Shown: positions 17,254-26,826 of the stretch, piece by piece
Position numbering within the stretch: position 1 is the first letter of the stretch
Layout of the letters: the number at the start of each line of letters is the position of its first letter
NCBI RefSeq assembly: GCF_965118125.1
Contig: NZ_OZ221287.1
Coordinates: forward strand, 3,596,001-3,660,000
Direction: 5' to 3'
Source: Pararobbsia alpina_A
GTDB lineage: Bacteria > Pseudomonadota > Gammaproteobacteria > Burkholderiales > Burkholderiaceae
Length of the DNA: 64,000 nucleotides
Made by a program: the position numbers and the translations under genes
The notes under the pieces: model-generated
Database searches by the model: none
Told to the model about the DNA's origin: nothing
What the model saw: only the letters and a program-made list of their open reading frames with translations

Positions 17254-18531
17254 ATGCCAATTAATGCTCCATTTCAGGCGGGCACGGTTATGTGGAACAA
17301 AACTTCGATAGGGCTAGTGCTGGGCACTGCGTTTGCAGGCTTTAGTTTCTGGGTCGATTTTCTCGCGATCCTGACGCTGTCCGCGTATGAATACAAGGCG
17401 AGTCCGTCCGCCATGGCCGTAGTCAGTGCGATGCTGCTGATTCCAGGCATGCTTGCAGGTCGGGCGATTGGGCGTTGGCTGGATCGAGTGAACCCAGCAC
17501 CGATTCTCCTTGTCGCATTGGTACTTCGCGCCAGCGCGACGGTCATGCTTTTAGCCGGATTGCCTTTCGCGTTTTTTTGCGCGTTTCTGGCGTTTCGATC
17601 GCTCGTCGCCGTGCCAGTTGAGCCAGCTAACAGCGTTATCGTTTCGCGGATTGTCCCAAAGGACGACGTTGCCCGCTACTTCGGGACCTTGAGCTTGTTG
17701 AGAAATATATCGAAGATCATTGCTCCAACTATTGGTACAGCCATCGCTTCAGTGTTTGGCGAGAAAGCATCCATTGGTCTATCTGTCGTACTGACTGGGG
17801 CGGCCCTCGCGTCGTTCGTGGTGGCGTTGCGTCGCCATGACGGTTGGATTGGCGGTCCGTATGTTGTGGCAGAAAACGTTAAGAAGTCCTCAGTGAGGCA
17901 GTCCGTAACGGTTTCGGAGATCGATCTAGCCAAGCGCCCGCTGTTGAGGCAGTTGCTTTGGACGGCCACGACATACGCATTCATGATCTTCACGATCAAT
18001 AACCAACTTCCCGTGATGCTTGGCGCGGCTGGATTTGACAAGGCGCTCCTTGGGGTACTCGTTTCCTGCTCTGGTGGTGGAGGTATATTGACGGCGGCCT
18101 ACCTAGCGAAGACCAAGCGAAAAATGACAGGGGACCCCATGCGGGCGACGGTTGTCGCAGTGATCTCGATAGCAGTCTGCTTTGTCACTCTGGGGGGAGT
18201 CTTCGCGCTGCCGCGTCCACTTGCCCCGTATTTCGCTGCGGCGCTGTTCTTTCTGACGGGGATGTTTTCCTCAATCGAGACAATCCGAGCAAATGTCGTG
18301 GTTGTGCAGCAGTTTCCCGAGTCCGTGGGAACAGTGTCGGGAAAGATAAGTTCGCTTCAGAGTGCCGCCATGCTTATCGCTCCTTGGACAGCGGCCGGCC
18401 TCTTGCCTTACTTGTCAATGTCGGGTCTCTTCGTTCTTGACGGCGGGCTCGGACTCCTCGTCCTTGGGACGATTAGTGGGATCGCCTACTGGACCCGTCG
18501 GCAAGGCCAAACGGCTGGGGTAGCGACCTGA
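17254..18531 (+). CDS. MFS transporter, likely exporter of the cluster product
   Basis: A 425-residue inner-membrane protein with about 12 predicted hydrophobic segments and the short charged loop GRAIGRWLDR after helix 2, as in the major facilitator superfamily. Helix-rich stretches such as VLGTAFAGFSFWVDFLAILT and LLVALVLRASATVMLLAGL are evident. It resembles enterobactin-exporter/macrolide-efflux type MFS proteins with an NSVIVSRIVP segment. The ATG directly follows the upstream stop; a second ATG 36 bases downstream is possible. As the last gene of the tight operon it plausibly exports the product of the oxygenases or gives self-protection. Confidence 0.88.
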   Translation: MPINAPFQAGTVMWNKTSIGLVLGTAFAGFSFWVDFLAILTLSAYEYKASPSAMAVVSAMLLIPGMLAGRAIGRWLDRVNPAPILLVALVLRASATVMLLAGLPFAFFCAFLAFRSLVAVPVEPANSVIVSRIVPKDDVARYFGTLSLLRNISKIIAPTIGTAIASVFGEKASIGLSVVLTGAALASFVVALRRHDGWIGGPYVVAENVKKSSVRQSVTVSEIDLAKRPLLRQLLWTATTYAFMIFTINNQLPVMLGAAGFDKALLGVLVSCSGGGGILTAAYLAKTKRKMTGDPMRATVVAVISIAVCFVTLGGVFALPRPLAPYFAAALFFLTGMFSSIETIRANVVVVQQFPESVGTVSGKISSLQSAAMLIAPWTAAGLLPYLSMSGLFVLDGGLGLLVLGTISGIAYWTRRQGQTAGVAT

Positions 18532-19006
18532 TATACGTTTCGCGAGTCCCGCTTCTTCCTTCGTGTGCCTCTTTACCGGCGCGTGGTCGACTCCTGAGTG
18601 GGTCCTGTCAACCTCAGGCATCCCCTGTGTGGCTTTACTCGTTCGGACAAGCGTGACCATCGAACGTACTTTCTGCGGAAGAGCTGCGAGCAGTGAACGT
18701 GAAAGGTACATTGAGCATGGAAAGAGAACAAGAGACCGACGTTCAATCGAAGTATGTGGTCCTAGCGCAGACATCAGTCTGCATGAGGATCACAGTTTCA
18801 CCAAAACCCTGCGTCCAGCCATCTCTCTGGGCTATTCGCAACTAGGCTCATCGCTGCCAGACAGATCACCTGTCGTGTTGGTTCAGGTGCGAGGTTCGTT
18901 GCACCCGGATACAACTACATGGCTGAATTTGCGCACGGCCTGACATTCGAAACGAAGATTCGACTAACTAAGAATCGAATATATATCCTCGTCAAACGGA
19001 GACCCC
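18532..19006 (+). other. Gap before the third oxygenase gene, with a weak small frame and possible promoter
   Basis: A 475-base gap. A 42-codon frame at 18717-18845 (starting MEREQETDVQSKYVV) has a poor ribosome binding site and no known relatives, so I do not call it. Just before the next gene is an inverted repeat, GATTC at 18957 and GAATC at 18972, followed by ATATATAT, which could be a promoter with an operator. Confidence 0.4.
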
Positions 19007-20203
19007 ATGACCATCGAAGTCCGCGACATTTTTTCGCCCATGACCACGGAGGAATTCCTGCAAACGGTGTGGGGTTTACGTCCGTGTGTAATCTCCCGGA
19101 ACGATGCAAGATTCAGGGACGTTCTGCCGTGGCAGGTGCTAAACGATATACTCGCCAGCGGCCGGTTGGACTACGCGCGCTTCCGCCTTACCAAGGAAGG
19201 TAGAAACATTCCGGCCGAAGCGTTCCTTTCGTTCGAACAGACCCGCGCTGGTACTCCCGTCACTCGTTTGAATGTTGCCGGACTCCATCAACAGGTGGCT
19301 GACGGGGCAACGCTTGTGCTTGACGCGGCGGAAGAAATGGTGCCCATGATCGAGGCACTAACCGGCAAACTGGAGCGCCTGCTCGGCGAATACGTTCGGT
19401 CACATGTGTTTGTCGGATGGCAAGACTCGCAAGGGCTGGCCACGCATTGGGACGCTCAAGACGTCCTGGTACTACAGGTTCATGGCTCTAAAGACTGGAT
19501 GATCTATGAGCCAACTCGTGAGCATCCGATGCTGCGTGACTTAGAGTTTGATGATTTTCCGGAAGACGCTAAACCGCATCTCTCCGTGCGATTGGATCCC
19601 GGCGACTTCCTCTATATCCCGCGTGGCTGGTGGCACGATTCGCGCCCTTGTGGAGAGCCAACCCTCCACGTATCGTTGAGCGTCAAAAAGCGGACTGGGA
19701 TCGACTACATTGAAGCGCTAAGCGAGAAGCTCTGCGAGGACGTATTCCTACGTGCTGATGTGCCCCGTTTCGCGACGGCCGATCAGAAGGCGCGGTATAT
19801 CCGACAGTTGCGCGAGCGCATCATTTCAGCGATCGATGCACTCCCATTAGATCACTATCTCGACGAACAGAACTCGCGTGCCTCCCTGGGCAGGCAGCCG
19901 AGTTTGCCTTGGCCCGCGGTCCAGGAAGATTTGACGTGGCTTCGCCCTGATTCGCTTCTGTCGCCACAGGTCCGCCGAAATATCGCGCTGCAGCGTGATG
20001 GCGAAGGTATCACGATGGCGGCAGGCGGCAAGGAGTACACCCTCGGCGTCGCTGCCCTGCCGATCCTCAATTTTGTTGTGCAGGGCCGGCCCGCGATCTT
20101 GGCCGACATACTGGCGCAGAGTGAAGCCAGCGGAGCCAGCACTGCTGAGTCAGTGGAACTCTTGCAGCAGCTCGTGTCTGCCGGGCTCGTTTCTGCACGC
20201 TGA
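19007..20203 (+). CDS. JmjC/cupin-4 family oxygenase (third of three)
   Basis: A 398-residue JmjC-like oxygenase closest in layout to the YcfD/ROXY type of ribosomal-protein hydroxylases. His147 and Asp149 lie in THWDAQDVLVLQVHGSKDW and His210 in IPRGWWHDS, so the metal triad is complete. A winged-helix-like C-terminus (AILADILAQSEASGASTAES) ends the protein. GGAG lies five bases before the ATG. It is separated from the MFS gene by 475 bases and may have its own promoter. YcfD itself hydroxylates an arginine of ribosomal protein L16; given two further relatives next door, a cluster role is more likely than a housekeeping one. Confidence 0.88.
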   Translation: MTIEVRDIFSPMTTEEFLQTVWGLRPCVISRNDARFRDVLPWQVLNDILASGRLDYARFRLTKEGRNIPAEAFLSFEQTRAGTPVTRLNVAGLHQQVADGATLVLDAAEEMVPMIEALTGKLERLLGEYVRSHVFVGWQDSQGLATHWDAQDVLVLQVHGSKDWMIYEPTREHPMLRDLEFDDFPEDAKPHLSVRLDPGDFLYIPRGWWHDSRPCGEPTLHVSLSVKKRTGIDYIEALSEKLCEDVFLRADVPRFATADQKARYIRQLRERIISAIDALPLDHYLDEQNSRASLGRQPSLPWPAVQEDLTWLRPDSLLSPQVRRNIALQRDGEGITMAAGGKEYTLGVAALPILNFVVQGRPAILADILAQSEASGASTAESVELLQQLVSAGLVSAR

Positions 20204-21237
20204 CAGCAAGGCCGAAAATTGTATATGCTTGGGCCAGATTTTCAGTGCACGGGACAGGGCGGACCGTCACGCCGAGCGAGGCCGTCCGTGAAGCAGCCGA
20301 CGCGCCGTGCTGCCCGGTACGCATCACGCTGCGGGCAATACACCGCCGGCACCTTCGGCCGTGAAGACCGGTGGCAACCAATTCCACTCGCATTCTGCAC
20401 GTCCTCGAAGCGGGATCGGTTCGGTCATCTTTCTCTCATCGAGTTGGAAAATGAAAATTGCGCCCTAGAAGGCGCCTTGGTGGTTTTAGCAGAGAGGCGT
20501 AACGCGGCGTTTCGATCTCGTGGTATGGACGTAACGATTCACGGCGCAATGAGTTGCGACCGTGATGATGTTGATGCCGATTCGGGCCGTAACGGAGTTT
20601 CATGGTCATAAGATCGGCACGTAGCCGACTGCAGGTCGTTTGCTTAACAAAATCCCTCCGCGCCCGCAGGTCGCAGGCTTGCGCTCTTGAGGTATGCCTG
20701 TTCTACCTTCAGTGGCCGCTCTTCGACTAGAAACGGATGTTCGACGGACGGAACGTTTTGACCGTTCATGGCCGGCTTGCGGCAGTTTCGGCGGCAATCT
20801 GCTTACCGCACAACGGCCATTGAGCGTGGGCGAAAGGGGCCTCTGTTGCGCAAACTGGACGACGACCTCGACCGGCGGCTCATGGCCGGTTAGGTCAGCT
20901 CGCCAACGGCCGCTAGCGGGTAGTCCTGTTCGAAAATCCTGAATTTCGCCGACTGGCCGGTTTGGAGAAGGGCATCTGACCGAACTGGGTCGGGTGCCGA
21001 CTTCCGCCGCCTGCATGGTGGAGCCGCCTTCGCCGGATCTGACGTTGTCTGTCCGATGACGTCCCGACTCATACACCTAAAGGTACCTTCGCCGACATTC
21101 TCGGTGTGAGCTGGAACTGCTTTTCAACTGGATGGCATCGAACGCCCGCTCTGACCGAATTGCACTGCTCACGTCTCGTCGTGAACAACAGTTCGTTTCT
21201 GAGACAGTCGTTCAACATTGTTGGACGTGCAGGCAGT
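20204..21237. other. One-kilobase stretch without a supportable gene
   Basis: Open frames on both strands lack family features. It contains one reverse-strand copy of the dispersed repeat (20893-20992); the 200 bases before it (for example the segment around GGCCATTGAGCGTGGGCGAA) look like more repeat-type intergenic DNA. Confidence 0.5.
20893..20992 (-). repeat. Dispersed intergenic repeat, unit B, copy 3 (reverse strand)
   Basis: On the reverse strand it reads CGACCCAGTTCGGTCAGATG, then CTCCAAACCGGCCAGTCGGC, a central TTTTCGAACAGGAC and GGCCGTTGGCGAGCTGACC, the same order as at 9427-9528 and 28062-28162. Confidence 0.8.
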
Positions 21238-22155
21238 CTAGTCGCGCGTGCCCTGATCGGCGCGCTGCCAGGCCTCCAGGAATTCCCGGACTTCAGGACT
21301 CGCGCCTGCGGCGGCAACGGATTCGACGCGCACCCGGAACGCATCCAAGTCAATCAATCTGGCCATGCTCGTGGGCCTGACGCTTGTCACGCGCTTCGCG
21401 ACGACGTCGCCCATCCCTCCAAAGCCCATTCCCTGGGACCAGCCGTACGAGGTGAACGCCCTGGCGAGTTGCCGGACGCCCATATCGCTCGCGAACGCTG
21501 CAGATGTCCATGCTCGAACGGCGGCGCCGTCGTCGGTAGTCAGGTACCACGACAAAGCCGCGGCCAGCGCGCCTGCGCCGATCGCAAGTAAGACGATCAC
21601 GCGAAATCGTGAGAACGACTGTTGCTGCGTTTCGTACAGCTGCTTCGCGCCTTCGAACGTCGCGTGCTTGAGCTTCTCGTTGCTGGCCGTGAACGCCGCG
21701 TAGTAATCGTTGTTCTCAAGGGCAGCGCGCATGATGGCTTTCTGATCTCCGCTTTTGATCGCTTGCGCGAACTTGTCGAGACCTTGCGAAAACGCCTGCC
21801 GCTTGCTCTCCGTGTCTAGGGCGAGGCGGTCTTGCTCAGCGTCACGCGATAGAGCCATATAACGCGACCAGATGTCCGACGCCTGATCCGCAAAGCCCTT
21901 CGACTTCTTGATGATGCCGTCCAGGTCCGGCGCGGCAGGGTCGAGGGCTGCGCGCAGCAAGGCGGCGCGTTGCCGTGCCATGACGATCTCGACTTCCCCT
22001 ATCGCATTCACGCTGGGCAGCGCATTGCTGTATGTCTGGCGGTTGGCATCGTTGCTGCCGGTCTTACCCATCAGCCCCAGCGCGCCGACGACCGCCAGCA
22101 ATGAAGCAAGCAACGCCATGGCCACGGCCAGGCGGGTCTTGATTGAAACAGTCAT
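21238..22155 (-). CDS. Truncated chemoreceptor: periplasmic four-helix sensor without signalling domain
   Basis: The first 215 of 305 residues are a methyl-accepting chemotaxis protein sensor: TM1 (LAVAMALLASLLAVVGALGL), a four-helix-bundle ligand domain (with VMARQRAALLRAALDP) and TM2 (VIVLLAIGAGALAAALSWYL). After TM2 one expects HAMP and the long methylation/CheA-binding coiled coil, some 300 residues. Instead there are about 90 unrelated residues ending EFLEAWQRADQG. It therefore cannot signal to CheA by itself. AGGAAGC lies just before the ATG, so it may still be made as a membrane protein. It is probably the result of a deletion. Confidence 0.75.
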   Translation of the reverse strand: MTVSIKTRLAVAMALLASLLAVVGALGLMGKTGSNDANRQTYSNALPSVNAIGEVEIVMARQRAALLRAALDPAAPDLDGIIKKSKGFADQASDIWSRYMALSRDAEQDRLALDTESKRQAFSQGLDKFAQAIKSGDQKAIMRAALENNDYYAAFTASNEKLKHATFEGAKQLYETQQQSFSRFRVIVLLAIGAGALAAALSWYLTTDDGAAVRAWTSAAFASDMGVRQLARAFTSYGWSQGMGFGGMGDVVAKRVTSVRPTSMARLIDLDAFRVRVESVAAAGASPEVREFLEAWQRADQGTRD

Positions 22156-22574
22156 GAGGCTTCCTGAGTTGTGCGAGCTCTGCTTCAGATCACTCTCGCG
22201 GAGAATGCATGCAGGTCACCTTCGATTACGGCACTGAAGTTCATGACTCTAGTAAAACGCTCCATTCAGCGACCGCATAAATCGCGCTCGCGGAACACAC
22301 GCGTTTTGAGGACGTTCGGCGCGCAAGGCCACCTCTGAATCGCTTCAAAGTAGGCTGTACCGGCAAAGAATGGTGATCCGCGGTCCTGAAGTATGCAAGC
22401 TGAAAAATCATTTCCGACTGGCCGCTCACATTGCAGGCAGGCCTGATACGCCCGTTCAACCGCCATCTGAGGGAAATTCGGTTACCGCTTTCGATGGCCT
22501 GCCAACGGTCCAATTTCCCACCGCACGATCACGTAGCCGGCACGCCGCGAAGCGCCCAAGTCGATGGATAGGTC
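22156..22574. other. Gap without a supportable gene
   Basis: About 420 bases between two leftward genes. Short frames show no family features. I see no terminator with a clear T-run. Confidence 0.5.
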
Positions 22575-24023
22575 CTAATCCGGCATGATCGTCAGCGTAA
22601 GCGTTGTCCCATCGCTCAACGATGCAAGCGGCGCCTCCAACCGATCGTTGTACGCAAAACCATAGCTGTCGGTGACGCCGGCAAGATACGATGCGTAAGG
22701 GTTATAGCGATGGCTATTGCTTGGCTGCGCAGCCGAGAAAGCGTCGGCGATCGGCAGCTTGCTTTGTGCGGCGCCACTCGGCGGATTGCCATACCAGGTC
22801 CATGACGGCGAGTTGCCCAGCGTCGAGCCTGGATCGTTCGGATTCGCTTCCGTGCTACCAGCAATGCCGAAATTGAGCGCCGCAAAATAATCCGCGACGA
22901 TGTGCTCGACGACCTGGTTCGGATTCGTGTTGGCGGGGATCATGCTAAATCCCGGATTCGCGAGATACACGCCGTAGTCCGTGAGATTCGATGCTGGCAC
23001 CACGACCGTGTAGGCTTGGGGACCGGCACCCGTTGCTGCGTCCATCGTGCCGTCGAGTACGAGACTCCCAGCGTCGATCGCAACACCCCGGATGGTGGTC
23101 GGCGCATTGATAATCGTCGCCGTCAGGTCATAGGTTTGAAATGCACCGCCGTTTGTGGGCTGGCCATTATTGCCTTGGATCGTCGTCGCAATCAGCGGCC
23201 CCGGCGGATTCGTTCCGCTCAGGTAGGCGATGTAGTCCTGCACGCTGGGGTAGCAGGTGGTTCCCGCAGACGGATCGATCGGGGACACACTGCCTGGGCT
23301 CACGACGCGAATCACAGGATCGGACACGCTAGGCACTGTGACGCCATGTGGTGCGGTCGCAATCGCGCCCGTTGCGTCTTGTTTCGTGATGACTTTGAAA
23401 CCAGACAATGCGCCGAGGTCTTGAAACACCTTAGCCGCGTCTGCGCGCCAAGTCAGATGAGCCGGTGCCAGACTGCCGCCGCTCGTGACGATGTCGAGCC
23501 TTATGCCGAAGAAATCTTGCGAAGTGAGATTGGCGCCACCGGAGGTGCCGACTCCAGTATTGCCGTCGGGCGGCGCGATCGTGATTTCGAACTTATCCCA
23601 CCGCGTTCCGAAGTCGTCAAGATTCGGGTTGTCGAAGTTGGGAGCGAAACCGTTCGCTTCGGTCGGAGTGGTAAGCGAGTTCTCCAACGAGACAAAGATT
23701 CGCCCGCTGTCGTACTGCGTGACGTTCACGCCAGAGACCAGCGCGGCAAGCGCGTAAGGCTTTCCTTTGACGATAGACTCGCCCGTGCCGACGATCGTTG
23801 CCGCAAGAGTGCCCGCTCCGCCGAATGCGATGTAAACGGCATAGCCATCGGTGCGTTGATTCTGAAAATACAATGTGACGCCTGTCGTCGGAGCCGATTC
23901 GATGGACGAGGTCCCCGACTGAGTCGAGTTGTTGCTATCGCTATCGTTACCGCCGCACGCCGTCAAGATTCCACCCGCAAAGAGCGTGAGCAAACTCGTA
24001 CCGAGAAATGCACGTCGTTCCAT
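22575..24023 (-). CDS. Lipoprotein, possibly GH64/thaumatin-like beta-1,3-glucanase fold
   Basis: A 482-residue secreted protein. The N-terminus has two arginines and a hydrophobic core ending in a lipobox (GGILTACGGN, acylated Cys about residue 22), then a Ser/Asn/Thr-rich linker. The mature part begins VTLYFQNQRTDGYAVYIAF and ends with NPYASYLAGVTDSYGFAYND and a LTLTIMPD strand, which recall the GH64/thaumatin-like superfamily; catalytic residues cannot be placed with confidence. It would sit in the outer membrane or on the surface. No operon partner: the next gene on this strand is over 300 bases off. The glucanase assignment is tentative, lipoprotein is not. Confidence 0.62.
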   Translation of the reverse strand: MERRAFLGTSLLTLFAGGILTACGGNDSDSNNSTQSGTSSIESAPTTGVTLYFQNQRTDGYAVYIAFGGAGTLAATIVGTGESIVKGKPYALAALVSGVNVTQYDSGRIFVSLENSLTTPTEANGFAPNFDNPNLDDFGTRWDKFEITIAPPDGNTGVGTSGGANLTSQDFFGIRLDIVTSGGSLAPAHLTWRADAAKVFQDLGALSGFKVITKQDATGAIATAPHGVTVPSVSDPVIRVVSPGSVSPIDPSAGTTCYPSVQDYIAYLSGTNPPGPLIATTIQGNNGQPTNGGAFQTYDLTATIINAPTTIRGVAIDAGSLVLDGTMDAATGAGPQAYTVVVPASNLTDYGVYLANPGFSMIPANTNPNQVVEHIVADYFAALNFGIAGSTEANPNDPGSTLGNSPSWTWYGNPPSGAAQSKLPIADAFSAAQPSNSHRYNPYASYLAGVTDSYGFAYNDRLEAPLASLSDGTTLTLTIMPD

Positions 24024-24279
24024 GGCACTTTCCTAAAAGTGAGTTCGGGAAAACCGTTCGCAATCTCTTGGAGAATCAGATACAAGACAGGGGCGACGAA
24101 ATCGTACGCGCTCCAATAACGAATGATTTGACAAAAACTAAACGACATTCGTGTGTCGTGTAGGGGCTACATAGATGGAATGGTCGCCTCACGCCATAAA
24201 AGACCGTCGAACGCCGTAGGCTCGTGTCCTGAACGCGCCACATTGCTGGTTCAGTAGTCTTGCCGTCGAGGAGAACCAG

Positions 24280-24399
24280 ATGGACCCCACGACCGTCGCC
24301 ATTGACCTGGCCCAGCGCATTTTCCAAATTCACAACGTCGAGCCTGAACGCGGCGCGATTCACAGCGAGGTTCTGAAACGAGCCCGTGATGTTTATTGC
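24280..24399 (+). pseudogene. IS110-family transposase, N-terminal scrap
   Basis: The first 40 codons read MDPTTVAIDLAQRIFQIHNV then ERGAIHSEVLKRAR, the start of the DEDD transposase of IS110-family elements, preceded by a good GAGGAG. After that the match stops; the catalytic domain is absent. No element ends were found. It marks an old insertion and later deletion. Confidence 0.75.
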
Positions 24400-24720
24400 A
24401 TGGTCTCACCGATTCTAGGCGGGGCCACATCGGACACGGCTTTCACTGAAGCGAATATCTCATTTGATCGCACACGGCCCGATTCATTCCGCATGCCTCG
24501 GTCGTCGAGTGTAGGTCACGGTAATCGCTCGCACGTCGACGGACGCGTCTCAAGCGTGCGGTGACAATCGACTTTTGCGCCCGGGAAACCCATACCGACC
24601 ATAGCTTGCCGCGTGACCGGCTCGAACCGAAGTGTGGCTTGACAAATTTATACTCGAAAAGTTGACATCTTTAATGCGTTCTACGGCTGTCTGTCCGCTC
24701 GGCGTTGAGAGGCAGCCCGC
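24400..24720. other. Gap after the IS110 scrap
   Basis: About 320 bases with no recognisable gene; it turns A+T-richer near 24,640 (GACAAATTTATACTCGAAAA). Likely deletion-scar DNA left by the IS110 insertion. Confidence 0.4.
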
Positions 24721-25275
24721 TCACCCCGATAATTTCGTGTACACCTGTCCGTCCGTGATCTGTCCTGACTCGACGAGTGTCCGGAACATCGCGATCACCT
24801 TCGATTTTCCCGAAGCCGCGTGGATGAAAACGTTATCGTTCTTCACACCCAGCGACACGCCTGTGGCCGCGCTGGCCGTTTGGACTACTTGCCCCTGAAT
24901 GCGAAAGAAGATCAGCGAGTTGGGCAGCACACGTACGAGGCACAAAAAGACCTCGCCTTTGTCATTCTGTGTTTGACCGATGTAGTAACCGTTTCCAAGC
25001 GCGATACCGATCCAATCGAGGTCGTACTTGCCCTTCGTGCTCCCCGATGAAAAAGTGCGGTCCGCATTCCGGCGAATGAAAAGGTCGACCGTGGTCTGCC
25101 CCGCTTGTTGGCGCCATGCTCCGACGACGCCGGGTACGTCCTGCGCATCATTGGCGCCGAATACGGGCCCATCGACAGAAATACACGCCGCGAGCATGAG
25201 CGATGCCAATAGTGCGAGCAGCCGACACAATGCCGAGCGGGACGTTACCGCGCGCCGTGTTGGCTTCAAGTTCAT
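24721..25275 (-). CDS. Small lipoprotein of unknown function
   Basis: A 184-residue predicted lipoprotein. I start it at the ATG at 25275, with GAGG six bases upstream; the frame is open a further 32 codons without a good site. The signal peptide (CRLLALLASLMLAACISV) has a clear LAAC lipobox. The mature part contains VVGAWRQQAGQTTVDLFIRR and a beta-rich core, reminiscent of small lipocalin-like proteins, but I do not recognise the family. It is divergent from the J-domain gene 320 bases away and may belong functionally with the lipoprotein and J-protein genes that follow. Confidence 0.7.
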   Translation of the reverse strand: MNLKPTRRAVTSRSALCRLLALLASLMLAACISVDGPVFGANDAQDVPGVVGAWRQQAGQTTVDLFIRRNADRTFSSGSTKGKYDLDWIGIALGNGYYIGQTQNDKGEVFLCLVRVLPNSLIFFRIQGQVVQTASAATGVSLGVKNDNVFIHAASGKSKVIAMFRTLVESGQITDGQVYTKLSG

Positions 25276-25598
25276 TTGCGCCCTCGCATTTCTTCCTAAG
25301 CGATGCACGGCAATTCGCGACACGAAGAGCGAGCCTTGCATTCGCACGATATTGATTTGCTTGACGCTCATGTGTCGGCCCTTTCCAATCGCGTGCTTAC
25401 CGTCGATGTAGAAGTGGGATACGTATCACATATCCAAGCATCACCGCAAAGCGAGCGCCAATATCTCTGGAATTGTGTGCTAGCGCACGGACTCGGAAAA
25501 TGGTTTTGTTGACTGTTGCAATTCCGGTCGCAACACAACAAGCCTGCAATAAATCTGCGAGACACTGACCCGTCGGATCTCCTTGCGGAGCGCAAACC

Positions 25599-26762
25599 AT
25601 GGTGCACTCTCACTACGAGAATCTCCAGGTATCTCGCACGGCGAGCGACGAGGTCATCAAAGGCGCATACCGGTATCTGAGCCAAAAGTGGCATCCGGAC
25701 AAGCAACCGTCCGAAAAGCGTTCAGAAGCCGAGCGCATCATGAAGCTGGTCAACGATGCCTACGCGGTGCTGTCGGATCCCACTAGGCGCAGAGAACACG
25801 ACGAATGGATCGTCACGGAAGAAGCCCGCGAACAGGCGGCGGCCCCGAGCGGCGGATCGACGTCCGGTCCGGGCAGCGGCTCGCCGAATCCCACTGAGCC
25901 GGAGGCAGGGTTGAGCGCGCAGGCGCGCACCGAATATGCAAAGGCCATTGCCGCGGGACACTGGCCGCTCGCACTGCTGACAAGTTTTATCGGCGTTTCG
26001 CTGATCGTGGGTTTGCTTCAGAAGATCGGATGGGTGCGCACGCTACTCGACAATCATCCTCTAGCGTCGATACTCGTGATCCTGTTTGTGATCGGCGGTG
26101 GAGCAAAGGCAGCCGTCGACGAAAGGCGTGACAAGGTTCTCGACAAGAACGACGACCAGACGCTCAAGGTTCTTTACGAAAAGTCTTCGCGCCGAAATGC
26201 AACCGCCGCCATTTGCGCGACGATACTCGTTGCCGCAGGCGCACTCGCCTATGCGGTGTGGCTTACACGCCCCGATCTGATTCACCAGTTCGCGGGCTCG
26301 AACACCTCTTCACCCGACAACCCGGCTCCGGATGCATCGCGCAACAATGCGGACGCCGCCGCTTTAGCAGCCGCTTCAGCCGCTGCGGTGGGGACGGACA
26401 CGGCGAGCACGGTCGACGTAAGCGCAGGAGCGACGGCAGACCGGAATATCCGGGTGGAGAACCAGTGTGGCTCGCCGATCGCCTTGTTTCTGGCCATGCC
26501 GGACAAAACGAGCGGTCAATGGTCGATCAAGCACTGGGAGTTCGATGCGAATGAGGCCGCACGCCTCAATGCAAAAATTTCGCCGTCCGACACTTACTAC
26601 TTCGCGCGTTCCACTGACAACGTCTACACATGGGCAGCGCGTGATGGCGACAAGACCAGTCGCGCGTTCTCGATCGATGCAGACGCGCCCGCCGTCCGGT
26701 TCGTCAAGATCGAGCCTCAGGACGGCCCCGAGTTCTTGCTCAAGCTCCGTTGCGCCGACTAG
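25599..26762 (+). CDS. Membrane-anchored J-domain protein
   Basis: A 387-residue protein with a J domain at residues 5-70 (HYENLQVSRTASDEVIKGAY, then the catalytic HPD in KWHPDKQPSEK and LVNDAYAVLSDPTRRREHD), which would stimulate an Hsp70. Three hydrophobic segments follow (around 125-145, 155-170 and 205-225). An Ala-rich linker leads to a C-terminal domain of about 100 residues with two cysteines (NQCGSPIALFLAM and LKLRCAD), probably periplasmic or beta-rich, which I do not recognise. Linking an Hsp70 co-chaperone to a membrane sensor is unusual. The lipoprotein gene 65 bases downstream is likely in the same operon. Confidence 0.85.
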   Translation: MVHSHYENLQVSRTASDEVIKGAYRYLSQKWHPDKQPSEKRSEAERIMKLVNDAYAVLSDPTRRREHDEWIVTEEAREQAAAPSGGSTSGPGSGSPNPTEPEAGLSAQARTEYAKAIAAGHWPLALLTSFIGVSLIVGLLQKIGWVRTLLDNHPLASILVILFVIGGGAKAAVDERRDKVLDKNDDQTLKVLYEKSSRRNATAAICATILVAAGALAYAVWLTRPDLIHQFAGSNTSSPDNPAPDASRNNADAAALAAASAAAVGTDTASTVDVSAGATADRNIRVENQCGSPIALFLAMPDKTSGQWSIKHWEFDANEAARLNAKISPSDTYYFARSTDNVYTWAARDGDKTSRAFSIDADAPAVRFVKIEPQDGPEFLLKLRCAD

Positions 26763-26826
26763 ACACAGGCCCCGCCGCAGCAAGCCTTGTGTGTTTCTCA
26801 ATGCAAGAACGTTTCAGGCGATTGAC

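Noticed and set aside
18717..18845. A 42-codon frame before the third oxygenase gene as a second precursor peptide
   Set aside because: Poor ribosome binding site, no similarity to the upstream peptide, and a composition typical of chance frames.
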